A stretch of 64,000 bases of DNA, from positions 62,001 through 126,000 of the forward strand of contig NZ_AAVU01000015.1 of assembly GCF_000169095.1 (NCBI RefSeq). Direction: 5' to 3'. Positions 55,032 through 64,000 of this stretch are shown here, piece after piece. The notes under the pieces were generated by a model, which was not told the DNA's origin, made no database searches, and worked only from the letters and a program-made list of their open reading frames with translations. Origin of the DNA: Lyngbya sp. PCC 8106 (GTDB lineage Bacteria > Cyanobacteriota > Cyanobacteriia > Cyanobacteriales > Microcoleaceae). How positions within the stretch are numbered: position 1 is the first letter of the stretch; the number at the start of each line of letters is the position of its first letter. The translations under genes and the position numbers were made by a program.

Positions 55032-55313
55032 ATGAAAATAACTCAAGTTTTGCTTGCTATCCCCTCTGATACTTGTTCTCAGCATCAACATAAGTCTAAT
55101 AAAGCAGAGAGACAAATCAGCCAAACTTTTTCTCGTTTTTTCCAAAAGATTATCCGTTTTTTAGCTAACAACTCAGAACCTCGTATTTGGCAAACTAAAA
55201 CCCGAAAAGGAGACTTAATCTGGCATATTTACGACCCCAAAACTGGACAGAGTGAACACTTTTCTAGTGAACAAGACGTGCGAATTTGGATAGAAAAACA
55301 GTATTATCGCTAA
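55032..55313 (+). CDS. Small conserved cyanobacterial protein
   Basis: This 93-residue basic protein has a variable N-terminal half and a C-terminal block, EPRIWQTKTRKGDLIWHIYD then FSSEQDVRIWIEKQYYR. I recall the latter from short unnamed cyanobacterial proteins. No membrane segment. It is divergent from the MocR-type regulator and may share its operator. Function unknown. Confidence 0.7.
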   Translation: MKITQVLLAIPSDTCSQHQHKSNKAERQISQTFSRFFQKIIRFLANNSEPRIWQTKTRKGDLIWHIYDPKTGQSEHFSSEQDVRIWIEKQYYR

Positions 55314-55676
55314 TTCAACCTAGACTCAACACAGTTAACTCAAATTTAAGTGTGATAATCATCTACCTTCCCAACCCCCTATTTTGTGATCAACAGAGGA
55401 ACTATTATGCTTATTTATGACTTTCACATTGACACCCTAGACTCAGAACACCTGAACTCTTTCAATCATACCTTAAATCTCATCAAAAAATTTTGGAAGT
55501 TTAGCAACTACTACGGTAACTTTATCGCTACTCCTCCCCATCATCGCCATAAATAAACCCGAAATCAAAATACACCCTATCCTGTTTAACTTGCTACAAT
55601 ATAAACTCTCACCGCCTACACATTCGGTTTGAAACTGAAAGACAATCAATTAAACTTTTTTTGAGGTTAAAATCAA
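55314..55676. other. Intergenic region before the 5-oxoprolinase gene
   Basis: This 363-bp region contains one possible 49-codon gene (listed separately at 55407). The remainder is AT-rich, with no hairpin or RNA gene I can recognise. The 5-oxoprolinase start is preceded by TTGAGGTT. Confidence 0.5.
55407..55556 (+). CDS. Possible very small protein (49 residues)
   Basis: ATG at 55407 follows AGAGGA at an 6-nt spacing and opens a 49-codon frame ending TAA at 55556. It reads LIYDFHIDTLDSEHLNSFNH, with an aromatic middle (FWKFSNYYGNF) and His-rich end. No family recognised. The good ribosome site is the main support; conservation is unknown. Confidence 0.4.
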   Translation: MLIYDFHIDTLDSEHLNSFNHTLNLIKKFWKFSNYYGNFIATPPHHRHK

Positions 55677-58600
55677 ATGACTCAGACACCATCAAATCCT
55701 AAAAATCAAGATAAATTTCAATTTTGGATTGATCGAGGTGGTACTTTTACTGATATTGTCGCCCGTACTCCTTCTAACCAAACGATAGCCCATAAATTAC
55801 TCTCAGAAAATCCAGAACGCTATCCAGATGCAGCCATTCAAGGAATTAGAGAAATCTTAGGACTATCACCCGATGAACTCATTCCGAGTCACCGCATTTC
55901 TGAAGTCAAAATGGGAACCACTGTCGCCACAAATGCCCTCCTAGAACGCAAAGGCGATCGTACCGTTTTAGTCATTACCAAAGGCTTCAAAGATGCACTC
56001 AGAATTGGCTATCAAAATCGCCCCAATATTTTCGCCCGTGAGATTATTTTACCGGAAATGATCTATGAACAAGTGATCGAAGTAAATGAACGTTACGATA
56101 CCGATGGAAATGAATTAAAACCTGTTAATATTGAATTACTCAAACCTCGACTCCAAGCACTTTACGATAGCGGAATTCGGAGTTGTGCTATTGTTTTAAT
56201 GCACGGCTATCGTTACCCTAAACACGAAAAACAAATTGCTGAACTGGCTCAAAAAATTGGCTTTTCTCAAATCTCAGTTTCTCACGAAGTTAGCCCATTA
56301 ATGAAACTAATTAGTCGGGGAGATACAACCGTTGTTGATGCCTATCTTTCTCCCATTTTACGCCGCTACGTCGAACAAGTTTTCAGTCAGTTAAATAGTG
56401 ATGGTGAATCTGTTTCATTATTATTTATGCAATCAAACGGGGGCTTAACCGATGCCCGTAATTTTCAAGGAAAAGATAGCATTCTTTCTGGCCCTGCGGG
56501 GGGAATAGTCGGGGCAGTTCAAACCAGTTTAAGGGCAGGTTTTGATCAAATAATTAGCTTTGATATGGGCGGAACTTCCACCGATGTCGCCCATTATAAC
56601 GGTGAATATGAACGAGAATTTGAAACAGAAATAGCAGGCGTGCGGATGCGAGTTCCCATGATGGCCATTCATACTGTCGCCGCAGGTGGAGGTTCCATTG
56701 TCCGGTTTGATGGGTCCCGTTATCGTGTTGGGCCAGAGTCAGCCGGGGCAAATCCTGGGCCAGCTTGTTATCGCAAAGGCGGGCCATTAACGGTAACAGA
56801 CTGTAATGTGATGTTGGGAAAAATTCAACCCGAATTCTTTCCCAAAGTATTTGGAATTGACGGAAATTTAGCATTAGAGGGGGAAATTGTTCGGCAAAAA
56901 TTCCAGGAATTAGCAACAGAAATTCAAGCCAAAACCGGAGATAGTCGTACTCCCGAAGAAGTCGCGACAGGATTTATTGCTATTGCGGTGGAAAACATGG
57001 CAAATGCAATTAAAAAAATCTCCCTTCAACGGGGTTATGATGTCTCAAACTACACCCTTTGTTGTTTTGGGGGGGCGGGAGGTCAACACGCTTGTTTAAT
57101 TGCCGATACGCTAGGAATAAAACAGGTGTTTATTCATCCCTATGCAGGTGTTTTATCGGCTTATGGTATGGGGTTAGCTGATATTCGAGTCATGCGAGAA
57201 CAGGCGGTAGAAGCCCCATTAACTGAAGAATTAGTTACCCAGTTACAAACTATTTTAACCCAACTTGAAACTGAGTGTAAACAAGAATTAACGACTGAAA
57301 ATTTACAAACCCTAACTTCAGCAAAAGTTAATTTAAAATACGAGGGAACGGATTCAAGCTTAACAGTTAATTTTGAAAATTATCACAAGATGAAAGCCGA
57401 GTTTGAACACAAACATCAAACCATTTATGGCTTTATGCGAGAAGGGAAAACATTAATTGTAGAATCGATTTCTCTAGAAGTTATTCAACAGATGGAAACC
57501 CCAGAAGAACCGCTCATTTCTCGCACTCATTCCCAACCGCCTTTACCCATCGCAAATGTACAAATGTATACGCCCCAAGGTTGGCAAAATACACCCCTAT
57601 TTCAGCGAGAAGATTTACAACCGGGAGATAGTATTATTGGCCCTGCAATGATTATCGAAGGTACAGGAACCAATATTATCGAACCCGGTTGGAAAGTTAC
57701 TTTAACTGAACGCAATCATTTAGTTTTAAACAAACTCAAAACCTCAAATTCTCAGTCTGAATTTACTTTAAACACTCTATCAAACCCTTCTCAACCAGAT
57801 CCAGTTCGGCTAGAAATCTTTAAAAATTTGTTTCAATTTATCGCCGAACAAATGGGAATCACTTTGCAAAATACAGCCGCTTCTGTTAATATTAAAGAAC
57901 GCCTCGACTTTTCCTGTGCAGTTTTTGATAAACAAGGTCAACTCGTTGCCAATGCCCCTCATATTCCCGTGCATTTGGGTTCAATGAGTGAAAGTGTTAA
58001 TAGTTTAATTAAAGCCAAAAAAGACGATTTAAAAGTGGGGGATGTTTATATGCAAAATAACCCCTATGATGGCGGCACTCATTTACCTGATGTAACGGTG
58101 ATTACGCCTGTTTTTGCCCCCAATACCAACCAGATTTTATTTTATGTGGCGTCTAGGGGTCATCAAGCTGATATTGGTGGAATTACCCCCGGTTCAATGC
58201 CTCCAAACAGTACAACTGTTGAAGAAGAAGGGATTTTAATTGATAACTTTCAATTGGTCAATCAGGGTGAATTTTGTGATGTAGAATTGTTAGAATTGTT
58301 AACCTCGGGGCGTTATCCTTCTCGAAATCCCGACATTAATATTGCCGACTTACAAGCCCAAATTGCAGCCAATAAAAAAGGAACACAAGAACTCCAAAAA
58401 ATGGTGAATCAATACGGCTTAGAAACGGTACAAATCTATATGGGTTATGTGCAGGATAACGCTGAAGAATCAGTTCGTCGGGCAATTGATGTCTTGAAAG
58501 ATGGTGAGTTTACCTATGAGATGGATGGGGGAAGTCAAATTAAAGTTACCATTAAAATCGACAAACAAACCCGCAGTGCAACCATAGACTTTTCAGGGAC

Positions 58601-59336
58601 TTCCCCCCAGTTAAACACTAACTTTAATGCCCCCAAAGCAGTCTGTAAAGCTGCCGTTTTGTATGTGTTTAGAACCCTCGTTGATGACCAGATTCCCCTC
58701 AATGCTGGCTGTTTAAAACCTCTCAATATTATTATCCCTGAAGGGTGTATGTTGAACCCTCGTTATCCGGCGGCTATCGTAGCAGGAAATGTGGAAACCT
58801 CTCAAACTATTGTTGATGCTTTATATGGGGCATTAGGCGTGATGGCAGCCTCTCAAGGTACCATGAATAATTTTACTTTTGGAAGCGATCGCCATCAATA
58901 TTATGAAACAATTTGTGGGGGTTCAGGTGCGGGTAAAAACTTTAATGGTACCGATGCGGTTCATACTCATATGACCAACTCTCGTTTAACCGATCCAGAG
59001 GTCTTAGAATGGCGGTTTCCGGTATTATTAGAAGAATTTAGTATTCGTTCAAATAGTGGCGGAAAAGGTCAATATCAAGGCGGAAATGGCATCATTCGAC
59101 AAGTTCGTTTTCTAGAAAAAATGACGGCGAGTATTTTATCGGGACATCGAACAATTCCTCCGTTTGGACTGGCGGGAGGTGAAGCAGGTTTAGTCGGTAA
59201 AAATTCCGTTATTCGCAGTAATGGAACGGTAGAAATATTGGCAAGTACCGCTACAGTTGAGATGAATATTGGGGATGTATTTATGATTGAAACTCCTGGC
59301 GGTGGAGGATATGGAAAAGAAGACGTAAACGGATAA
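55677..59336 (+). CDS. Fused 5-oxoprolinase / hydantoinase A-B protein
   Basis: This 1,219-residue protein fuses a HyuA-type half (about residues 10-680; [15 protein letters not shown] near 15, [34 protein letters not shown] near 295, [16 protein letters not shown]) with a HyuB-type half (about 700-1215; [31 protein letters not shown], and GGGGYGK at the end). The layout is that of ATP-dependent 5-oxoprolinase, which opens 5-oxoproline to glutamate. Both halves are complete. The MocR-type gene lies upstream on the other strand; a link is possible but unproven. Confidence 0.93.
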   Translation: MTQTPSNPKNQDKFQFWIDRGGTFTDIVARTPSNQTIAHKLLSENPERYPDAAIQGIREILGLSPDELIPSHRISEVKMGTTVATNALLERKGDRTVLVITKGFKDALRIGYQNRPNIFAREIILPEMIYEQVIEVNERYDTDGNELKPVNIELLKPRLQALYDSGIRSCAIVLMHGYRYPKHEKQIAELAQKIGFSQISVSHEVSPLMKLISRGDTTVVDAYLSPILRRYVEQVFSQLNSDGESVSLLFMQSNGGLTDARNFQGKDSILSGPAGGIVGAVQTSLRAGFDQIISFDMGGTSTDVAHYNGEYEREFETEIAGVRMRVPMMAIHTVAAGGGSIVRFDGSRYRVGPESAGANPGPACYRKGGPLTVTDCNVMLGKIQPEFFPKVFGIDGNLALEGEIVRQKFQELATEIQAKTGDSRTPEEVATGFIAIAVENMANAIKKISLQRGYDVSNYTLCCFGGAGGQHACLIADTLGIKQVFIHPYAGVLSAYGMGLADIRVMREQAVEAPLTEELVTQLQTILTQLETECKQELTTENLQTLTSAKVNLKYEGTDSSLTVNFENYHKMKAEFEHKHQTIYGFMREGKTLIVESISLEVIQQMETPEEPLISRTHSQPPLPIANVQMYTPQGWQNTPLFQREDLQPGDSIIGPAMIIEGTGTNIIEPGWKVTLTERNHLVLNKLKTSNSQSEFTLNTLSNPSQPDPVRLEIFKNLFQFIAEQMGITLQNTAASVNIKERLDFSCAVFDKQGQLVANAPHIPVHLGSMSESVNSLIKAKKDDLKVGDVYMQNNPYDGGTHLPDVTVITPVFAPNTNQILFYVASRGHQADIGGITPGSMPPNSTTVEEEGILIDNFQLVNQGEFCDVELLELLTSGRYPSRNPDINIADLQAQIAANKKGTQELQKMVNQYGLETVQIYMGYVQDNAEESVRRAIDVLKDGEFTYEMDGGSQIKVTIKIDKQTRSATIDFSGTSPQLNTNFNAPKAVCKAAVLYVFRTLVDDQIPLNAGCLKPLNIIIPEGCMLNPRYPAAIVAGNVETSQTIVDALYGALGVMAASQGTMNNFTFGSDRHQYYETICGGSGAGKNFNGTDAVHTHMTNSRLTDPEVLEWRFPVLLEEFSIRSNSGGKGQYQGGNGIIRQVRFLEKMTASILSGHRTIPPFGLAGGEAGLVGKNSVIRSNGTVEILASTATVEMNIGDVFMIETPGGGGYGKEDVNG

Positions 59337-59410
59337 TTTTTGTTGATTATCAGTTCTCCCTAGCCTCTGAATTAAAAGGGGTTAGGGAGTGAAGTTAAAC
59401 TTGAACAAAG

Positions 59411-60763
59411 TTAAGAAATTCGTTTAAGTTTCACGATAAAAAAACCATCCATATTCTGTCGATGGGGCCAGACTTTTAAATACCCTTCTGAAGTCAGAAC
59501 ATCTTGTAAAGGAATTTCGGGTAAATCAATTTCCCAATTCAAATTATGACTTAAAAAAGATTGAATAATGGTTTCATTTTCTAGGGGATGTATCGTACAG
59601 GTTGCATAGACTAAATACCCTCCCGGTTTAACCCAAGTTGCCGTTTTTTCTAACAGTTCTGTTTGTAATTCTGAAAGTTCTTGAACGTTTTGTTGTGTAT
59701 GTCTCCAACGTGCATCAGCCCGACGATGTAACGTTCCTAAACCGGAACAAGGTGCATCTAATAACACCCGATCTGCACAACTATTATACTCAGAAAGCTC
59801 ACGAATATCAGCGAGTTGAGTAGTAATCGATTTGAGTTGCAATCGTTCTTGATTTTGTTGTACTTTTTTCAGTCGAGATTTAGCGCGATCAAAGGCTAAA
59901 ATTGTACCTGTATCTTGCATTAATTCGGCAATATGAGTTGTTTTTCCGCCCGGTGCCGCACAAGCATCAATAATGATTTCTCCCGGTTGAGGATCGAGAA
60001 TATGACTCACCCATTGAGCGCTACTATCCTGAATACTCCACCATCCTTGTCGATAACCCGGTAAATTTTGAATCTCTCCAATACTTCCGGATAGTCTCAA
60101 CGCTTGGGATAAATGAGGAATTGGGGTAACGTTTATTCCCGCTAACTTCAGTTCAGTTTCAACAGTGTCTCGGCTGGTTTTTAAAGCGTTAATTCTTAAA
60201 TCAATAGTCGGAGATTGATTGAACCATTGACAGAGTTTTTCAGTTTCTTCTAAACCCAGTTGATTTAGCCAATATTCAAGAATCCAGTCAGGAAAACTAT
60301 ATAAATTCCCTAAAGTTTGAATCAAGTTTTCATCTTCTAATCTGAGAATTGGACGATTTTGAGTTTGTTTTTCTTGTTGACGTAAATACTCTCTCAGAAT
60401 CCCATTTACAAATCCACTCAGTCCAGACAAACCATTTGTTTTTGCTAATTCAACACTGGTATTCACCGCCGCAGAAGCTGGAATTTGACTCAGATAGTAC
60501 AATTGATAAAATCCTAAATGCAAAATAATTCGCAGATCTGGGGGCTGTTGGTGGGATTTTTTTTGAGCAAATTGATCAATTAAAGCATCAAGCGATCGCC
60601 GTCTTCTCACACAACCATAAACCAATTCTGTCGTTAAGCGTCGGTTGACTGCACTCAAGTCAGCTTTACGCAGGTTTTCATCTAAAGCAATATCAGCATA
60701 AACTCCCCGCCGTTCGACCTCTCGGAGTATGATAAATGCTAATTGGCGAGGATTATCATTCAT
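59411..60763 (-). CDS. rsmB: 16S rRNA (cytosine-967-C5) methyltransferase
   Basis: This 450-residue enzyme has an N-terminal NusB-like domain (about residues 1-140) and a C-terminal methyltransferase: IIDACAAPGGKTTHIAELMQ (SAM binding, near 260), LLDAPCSGLGTLHRR (catalytic Cys, near 325) and YATCTIHPLENE (second Cys). The ATG at 60763 has AAGGA 9 nt upstream and is preferred to a GTG 24 bp before it. It converges with the 5-oxoprolinase gene. Confidence 0.95.
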   Translation of the reverse strand: MNDNPRQLAFIILREVERRGVYADIALDENLRKADLSAVNRRLTTELVYGCVRRRRSLDALIDQFAQKKSHQQPPDLRIILHLGFYQLYYLSQIPASAAVNTSVELAKTNGLSGLSGFVNGILREYLRQQEKQTQNRPILRLEDENLIQTLGNLYSFPDWILEYWLNQLGLEETEKLCQWFNQSPTIDLRINALKTSRDTVETELKLAGINVTPIPHLSQALRLSGSIGEIQNLPGYRQGWWSIQDSSAQWVSHILDPQPGEIIIDACAAPGGKTTHIAELMQDTGTILAFDRAKSRLKKVQQNQERLQLKSITTQLADIRELSEYNSCADRVLLDAPCSGLGTLHRRADARWRHTQQNVQELSELQTELLEKTATWVKPGGYLVYATCTIHPLENETIIQSFLSHNLNWEIDLPEIPLQDVLTSEGYLKVWPHRQNMDGFFIVKLKRIS

Positions 60764-61008
60764 TGCGATTTTATCCTTTAAATTCACTCAATCTCAGACT
60801 TTCTATTCCTACCGTTGTTAATTTAATCTGATGATTTATTCACAATCAAATCTCAATCGATCTCCGGTGCATTTGGTTGACTCCTAACAATCCCGTTGAC
60901 CCATCAGATAAATTTTTTGTACATTCTTGTAAATTATACCTTAATATTAGAAAGTGATTAACTGAGAGGTCTAAACCATCTTAACTTGAAAATACAACCC
61001 AGGTGATA

Positions 61009-62340
61009 ATGATGCAAAGGTTTCAGGGTGTTCAGAGAGTTGAGGTTTTTGTTCGTAACCTCGTCCAGTCGCTTTTTCAGAGTCCTGACATTTCTAAAGC
61101 TACCCGTTATGAAATTTGGCGACATCGTTTTATTCATCAACGATTGAGTTTAGGAGTCGGACTGGCGTTTATTGCTTATCTGACATTTACGCTATCACAG
61201 CTTAATAATTTATGGTTTAATCCCGAAAATTTTAAACTCGCTTGGTTAATCACTCAAATGGGTGTTGAACTGGGTTTGTTGGGAGGATTTATATTATTAC
61301 GGACGGCAATTGGTGTTCGTTATCCGGCTTTTGTTTTTCTTTTATTAACTTGGTTAGTCACACTTAGTCCCCAAATTCGAGCAACCTTAGAAGGATTTTC
61401 TCGACCGGCAATTATTGAATGGCCGCTAACATTTTTTTCACTTGCGACTTTAATTCCGGTTTGTTGGCCTCTACATTTTGTCGGTCAAGCGGGAACATTT
61501 ATCTATTATCTGGGTACACAAATTCTGTTGAATTTAAAGGTAGAATTTCCCACTGAATGGATGACCTCTGATTTTTTATTCCTGTATTTTTTCTGGATTT
61601 GTTTAATTAGTAATCTTTCGGTTTATTTGTATGATCGTTTAGCCCGTTCTGAGTTTAATTCTCGTCTAGCTTTAGAAGAAGCTTACCAACAACTCCAAGT
61701 CGAACAGGAACGTTCTGAAGCCTTAATCCTAAATATTTTACCTGTTCCGATTGCTCAACGTTTAAAACAAAAACCTGTTACGACCATTGCCGATAACTTT
61801 ACCGATGCAGGGGTTTTATTTGGTGATATTGTCGGATTTACTGAACTGTCGGGTAAAATGCCTCCGGCTGAATTAGTTCAACTTCTCGGACAAATTTTTT
61901 CTCGGTTTGATCATTTAGCGGATAAACATAATCTCGAAAAAATTAAAACAATTGGTGATGCTTATATGGTGGTTTCTGGATTACCGATTCCCAAAGAAGA
62001 TTATGCAGAAAGGATAGCAGATATGGCGTTAGATATGCAAAAAACTATTCTTGAATTTAATGCTGAAACGGAACGAAAATTTCAGATGCGAATTGGAATT
62101 GCAATCGGCCCCGTCGTCGCAGGTGTGATTGGTTTAAGAAAGTTTATTTATGACTTATGGGGAGATACCGTTAATATTGCCAGTCGGATGGAATCTCATG
62201 GAATTGCTAATGAAATTCAGGTCACAGAAACAACTTATCATGCTTTAAAAGATGACTATTCTTTGGAAAAACGAGGAACAATTTTAGTCAAAGGAAAAGG
62301 AGAAATGACGACTTATTTATTGAAAGGAAAGAAAAGTTAA
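61009..62340 (+). CDS. Membrane-bound class III adenylate cyclase
   Basis: The protein of about 443 residues has five or six hydrophobic segments (about 40-215), a short coiled linker (LALEEAYQQLQVEQERSEAL), then the cyclase domain (about 255-440). GVLFGDIVGFTELSGK has the first metal-binding Asp. EKIKTIGDAYMV has the purine-selecting Lys and second Asp, and DLWGDTVNIASRMES has the Asp typical of ATP specificity. It should make cAMP. Three starts (GTG 61003, ATG 61009, ATG 61012) are close; AGG at 61001 favours an ATG. Confidence 0.93.
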   Translation: MMQRFQGVQRVEVFVRNLVQSLFQSPDISKATRYEIWRHRFIHQRLSLGVGLAFIAYLTFTLSQLNNLWFNPENFKLAWLITQMGVELGLLGGFILLRTAIGVRYPAFVFLLLTWLVTLSPQIRATLEGFSRPAIIEWPLTFFSLATLIPVCWPLHFVGQAGTFIYYLGTQILLNLKVEFPTEWMTSDFLFLYFFWICLISNLSVYLYDRLARSEFNSRLALEEAYQQLQVEQERSEALILNILPVPIAQRLKQKPVTTIADNFTDAGVLFGDIVGFTELSGKMPPAELVQLLGQIFSRFDHLADKHNLEKIKTIGDAYMVVSGLPIPKEDYAERIADMALDMQKTILEFNAETERKFQMRIGIAIGPVVAGVIGLRKFIYDLWGDTVNIASRMESHGIANEIQVTETTYHALKDDYSLEKRGTILVKGKGEMTTYLLKGKKS

Positions 62341-62384
62341 GCCTCTCCTTCTACTCCTTCTACCTTTTCTTTTGAGTTTTTCAG

Positions 62385-63122
62385 TTAACTCAGGGTTAAC
62401 ATATCAATCACTAAATTCACGAGGGCATCATTAACTCCTAAAGGTTCAGCGATCATAATTTTCACTTGAGGAAATTTTTCAGCTAATTGTTCACTCAAAC
62501 GAGTAATTGCATCGGTGGTTTCTCCCGCAAAGATAAAATAAGGCAAAATTCCAATGTTTTGATATCCGGTTTGAACTAACACTTCAACTTGGGATTCTAA
62601 ACTCGGAGACGTGAACCAATAAGCCGGAATTGCCCCTAACTTACTCGCTAATTCTTCTACAGGTTGATTTCCCTGCGGGCGACGACTCCCATGACTCAGT
62701 AAAATCCAAACATCACAAGGAATAGAAGTAATTTGATAGGTTAATTCTGTCGCTAAACGAGACAGTTGAGATCCTAAGTAGGGTTTGATCTTGACGTTAA
62801 CGGTTGCTCCTAGTGCCGTTTCAGCCTGTGCAACTTCTTGAGGAATATCCTCTTTGACATGAACTCCAGGAAGCAGAAATAACGGCAAGATTTCGACTTG
62901 ATTTAATCCTAAAGTTCGGGTATATTCTGCAAATTGTTTAATTTGTTGGTGCAAAGGAACGGGAGAACATTCTAAAGTTGCAGTTGCCAGGACTGGTGAA
63001 GGCGAACTCGGTAATAATCGAATGGAAATTCGCTCTTTTAACCGTTCAGCTAACTGTTTTAAAGCCTGCTGCGGTCGAGGGTCATGGCTCCCGTGAGAAA
63101 CAAGCAAGTAGGTAGAATACAA
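62385..63122 (-). CDS. Sirohydrochlorin chelatase (CbiX/SirB-like)
   Basis: This 245-residue protein has two CbiX-type halves: LLVSHGSHDPRPQQALKQLA (about 6-25) with ILPLFLLPGVHVKEDIP, and WILLSHGSRRPQGNQPVEEL (about 140-160) with GILPYFIFAGETTDAI. Each has a metal/tetrapyrrole-binding His. It inserts Fe or Co into sirohydrochlorin, for siroheme or cobalamin. No ATG precedes it in frame; the start is TTG at 63122. An 11-bp direct repeat lies upstream. Confidence 0.92.
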   Translation of the reverse strand: MYSTYLLVSHGSHDPRPQQALKQLAERLKERISIRLLPSSPSPVLATATLECSPVPLHQQIKQFAEYTRTLGLNQVEILPLFLLPGVHVKEDIPQEVAQAETALGATVNVKIKPYLGSQLSRLATELTYQITSIPCDVWILLSHGSRRPQGNQPVEELASKLGAIPAYWFTSPSLESQVEVLVQTGYQNIGILPYFIFAGETTDAITRLSEQLAEKFPQVKIMIAEPLGVNDALVNLVIDMLTLS

Positions 63123-63209
63123 TTGCCCAGATGTGATAATTGACTTGAATTTCTGACTAATATAATCAATGCTATTGTAGCGGATTGGAAGCGATGAATA
63201 AAAATTAAA

Positions 63210-63249
63210 TCAAAGTTCAGTCAAAGTTCAGTCAAAATTCAGCCAAAAG
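63210..63249. repeat. Three direct 11-bp repeats upstream of the chelatase gene
   Basis: TCAAAGTTCAG (63210), TCAAAGTTCAG (63221) and TCAAAATTCAG (63232) follow each other directly, and CCAAAAG starts a fourth. An 11-bp period places identical faces on one side of the helix, which suits a regulator binding cooperatively. The site is about 90 bp upstream of the chelatase start. Confidence 0.7.
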
Positions 63250-63351
63250 AGAGTGAGGGTAGCGCTGCCACATCCAAATCATGCTATGATTAATGCGACT
63301 TGACACTCCCTCAACCCCATCATTCGGATCTCAAAATGGGTTAGAACACAA

Positions 63352-63888
63352 TCATGCTTTTCGAGGAGTCAGCAACATCGTGATGCGACTTCCTTCTCGC
63401 TTAGGAGATTGTTGAATCTGAGCAAATTCTTCGAGGTCGGTTGCCATCCGATCCAATAAATCTTTAGCCAGTCCACCATGCAGGTTTTCTCGTCCCCGCA
63501 TTGTTACCGTTGCTTTGACTGGGTTCCCAGACTTTAAAAACCGTTTGGCATGGTTGACGCGCACTGAATAATCATGATCTTCAATTTTGTAGCGCATCTT
63601 CAGCTCTTTAAGCTGACTTTTACTAGACTGACGGTTATTTTCTTTACTTTTTAACTGCTGATATTTGTATTTACCGTAGTCGAGAATTCGACAGACTGGA
63701 GGGTTGGCTGTATCACTCACCAATACTAAATCCAGTTCTTTCTCTTGAGCGATGGATAGGGCTTCTCGGGGGGGCATTGTTCCCAAATTAGAACCATCCT
63801 CATCAATCGTTCTCACTTCTGGAAAACGAATATCCTCATTAACGGGCGTGGTATTTTTTTTCGGGCTGATGGGATTTCTATGTTTCAC
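63352..63888 (-). CDS. infC: Translation initiation factor IF-3
   Basis: This 178-residue factor has the N-domain (NEDIRFPEVRTIDEDGSNLG, about 18-37), then ALSIAQEKELDLVLVSDTAN, DYGKYKYQQLKSKEN and the C-domain KELKMRYKIEDHDYSVRVNH with VKATVTMRGRE. The start is GTG at 63888, not ATT as in E. coli, with AGG 12 nt upstream. It prevents early 50S joining and checks initiator tRNA. The usual partner rpmI does not follow; the chelatase lies 230 bp on. Confidence 0.96.
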   Translation of the reverse strand: MKHRNPISPKKNTTPVNEDIRFPEVRTIDEDGSNLGTMPPREALSIAQEKELDLVLVSDTANPPVCRILDYGKYKYQQLKSKENNRQSSKSQLKELKMRYKIEDHDYSVRVNHAKRFLKSGNPVKATVTMRGRENLHGGLAKDLLDRMATDLEEFAQIQQSPKREGSRITMLLTPRKA

Positions 63889-64000
63889 TAAGCAGAACCT
63901 CGTCTTAACTGTATACTTCCATTATGACGGATAGTTTTCCATTCCTGTCAAGTGTCAAAAGGTAGAGATTACCCCGAGATTGGGAGCGATCGCTCTGGGT

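Overview
The window is about 64 kb of cyanobacterial chromosome, most likely from a filamentous Oscillatoriales-type organism (Lyngbya/Planktothrix-like). This rests on many HIP1 palindromes (GCGATCGC), a moderate GC content, pentapeptide-repeat proteins, a trifunctional Ser/Thr kinase-ATPase-histidine kinase, KaiB/KaiC homologues, a DesA-type acyl-lipid desaturase, nitrate-transporter NrtD, and several palindromic repeats typical of cyanobacteria. The genus is inference. No rRNA, tRNA, CRISPR array or integrase was seen.

Layout. 0-2.3 kb: the 5' end of a probable CPBP membrane protease, then a ScaI-like type II restriction-modification system (controller protein, nuclease, convergent methyltransferase). 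2.4-10.6 kb: housekeeping genes (ilvD, two tandem pentapeptide-repeat genes, ribonuclease D, pgsA, a sugar transferase, an amino-acid/cation symporter). 10.7-13.7 kb: a broken DUF3370 gene, then a REP-associated tyrosine transposase (RAYT) flanked by hairpins, including an eight-unit 78-bp tandem array. 13.7-23.3 kb: alaS (with a repeat inserted in frame) followed by an accessory stretch of DUF2283, antitoxin-like, HNH nuclease, XRE regulator, VapBC-like, HicBA and GNAT genes, a decayed nitrate-transport ATPase and an intact nrtD.

23.4-34.5 kb: a 1,850-residue sensor kinase, a YihY-family membrane protein, thrC, small cyanobacterial proteins, desA and a DUF29 protein. 34.8-40.6 kb is the most unusual region: a ParA ATPase fused to an HsdR-type nuclease domain, followed by a ParB-like protein, converging on an abutting operon of a RecQ helicase with a C-terminal phosphoribosyltransferase-like domain and a DprA-like protein. 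This looks like a candidate genome-defence or DNA-maintenance module. 40.9-50.6 kb: a WD40 Ser/Thr kinase, glcD, a repeat-packed intergenic region, an aldo/keto reductase, rpiA and a TPR/OGT-like glycosyltransferase. 50.6-55.5 kb: an operon of a KaiC2-like ATPase with two KaiB paralogues, and a MocR-type regulator with a clear inverted-repeat operator upstream. 55.7-63.9 kb: fused 5-oxoprolinase, rsmB, an adenylate cyclase, a CbiX/SirB chelatase and infC.

The genes fall into separate units rather than one pathway. Core metabolism and translation genes alternate with accessory patches where selfish or defensive genes, pseudogenes and dispersed palindromes concentrate. All functional calls come from reading motifs and family resemblance by eye; no database search was run.
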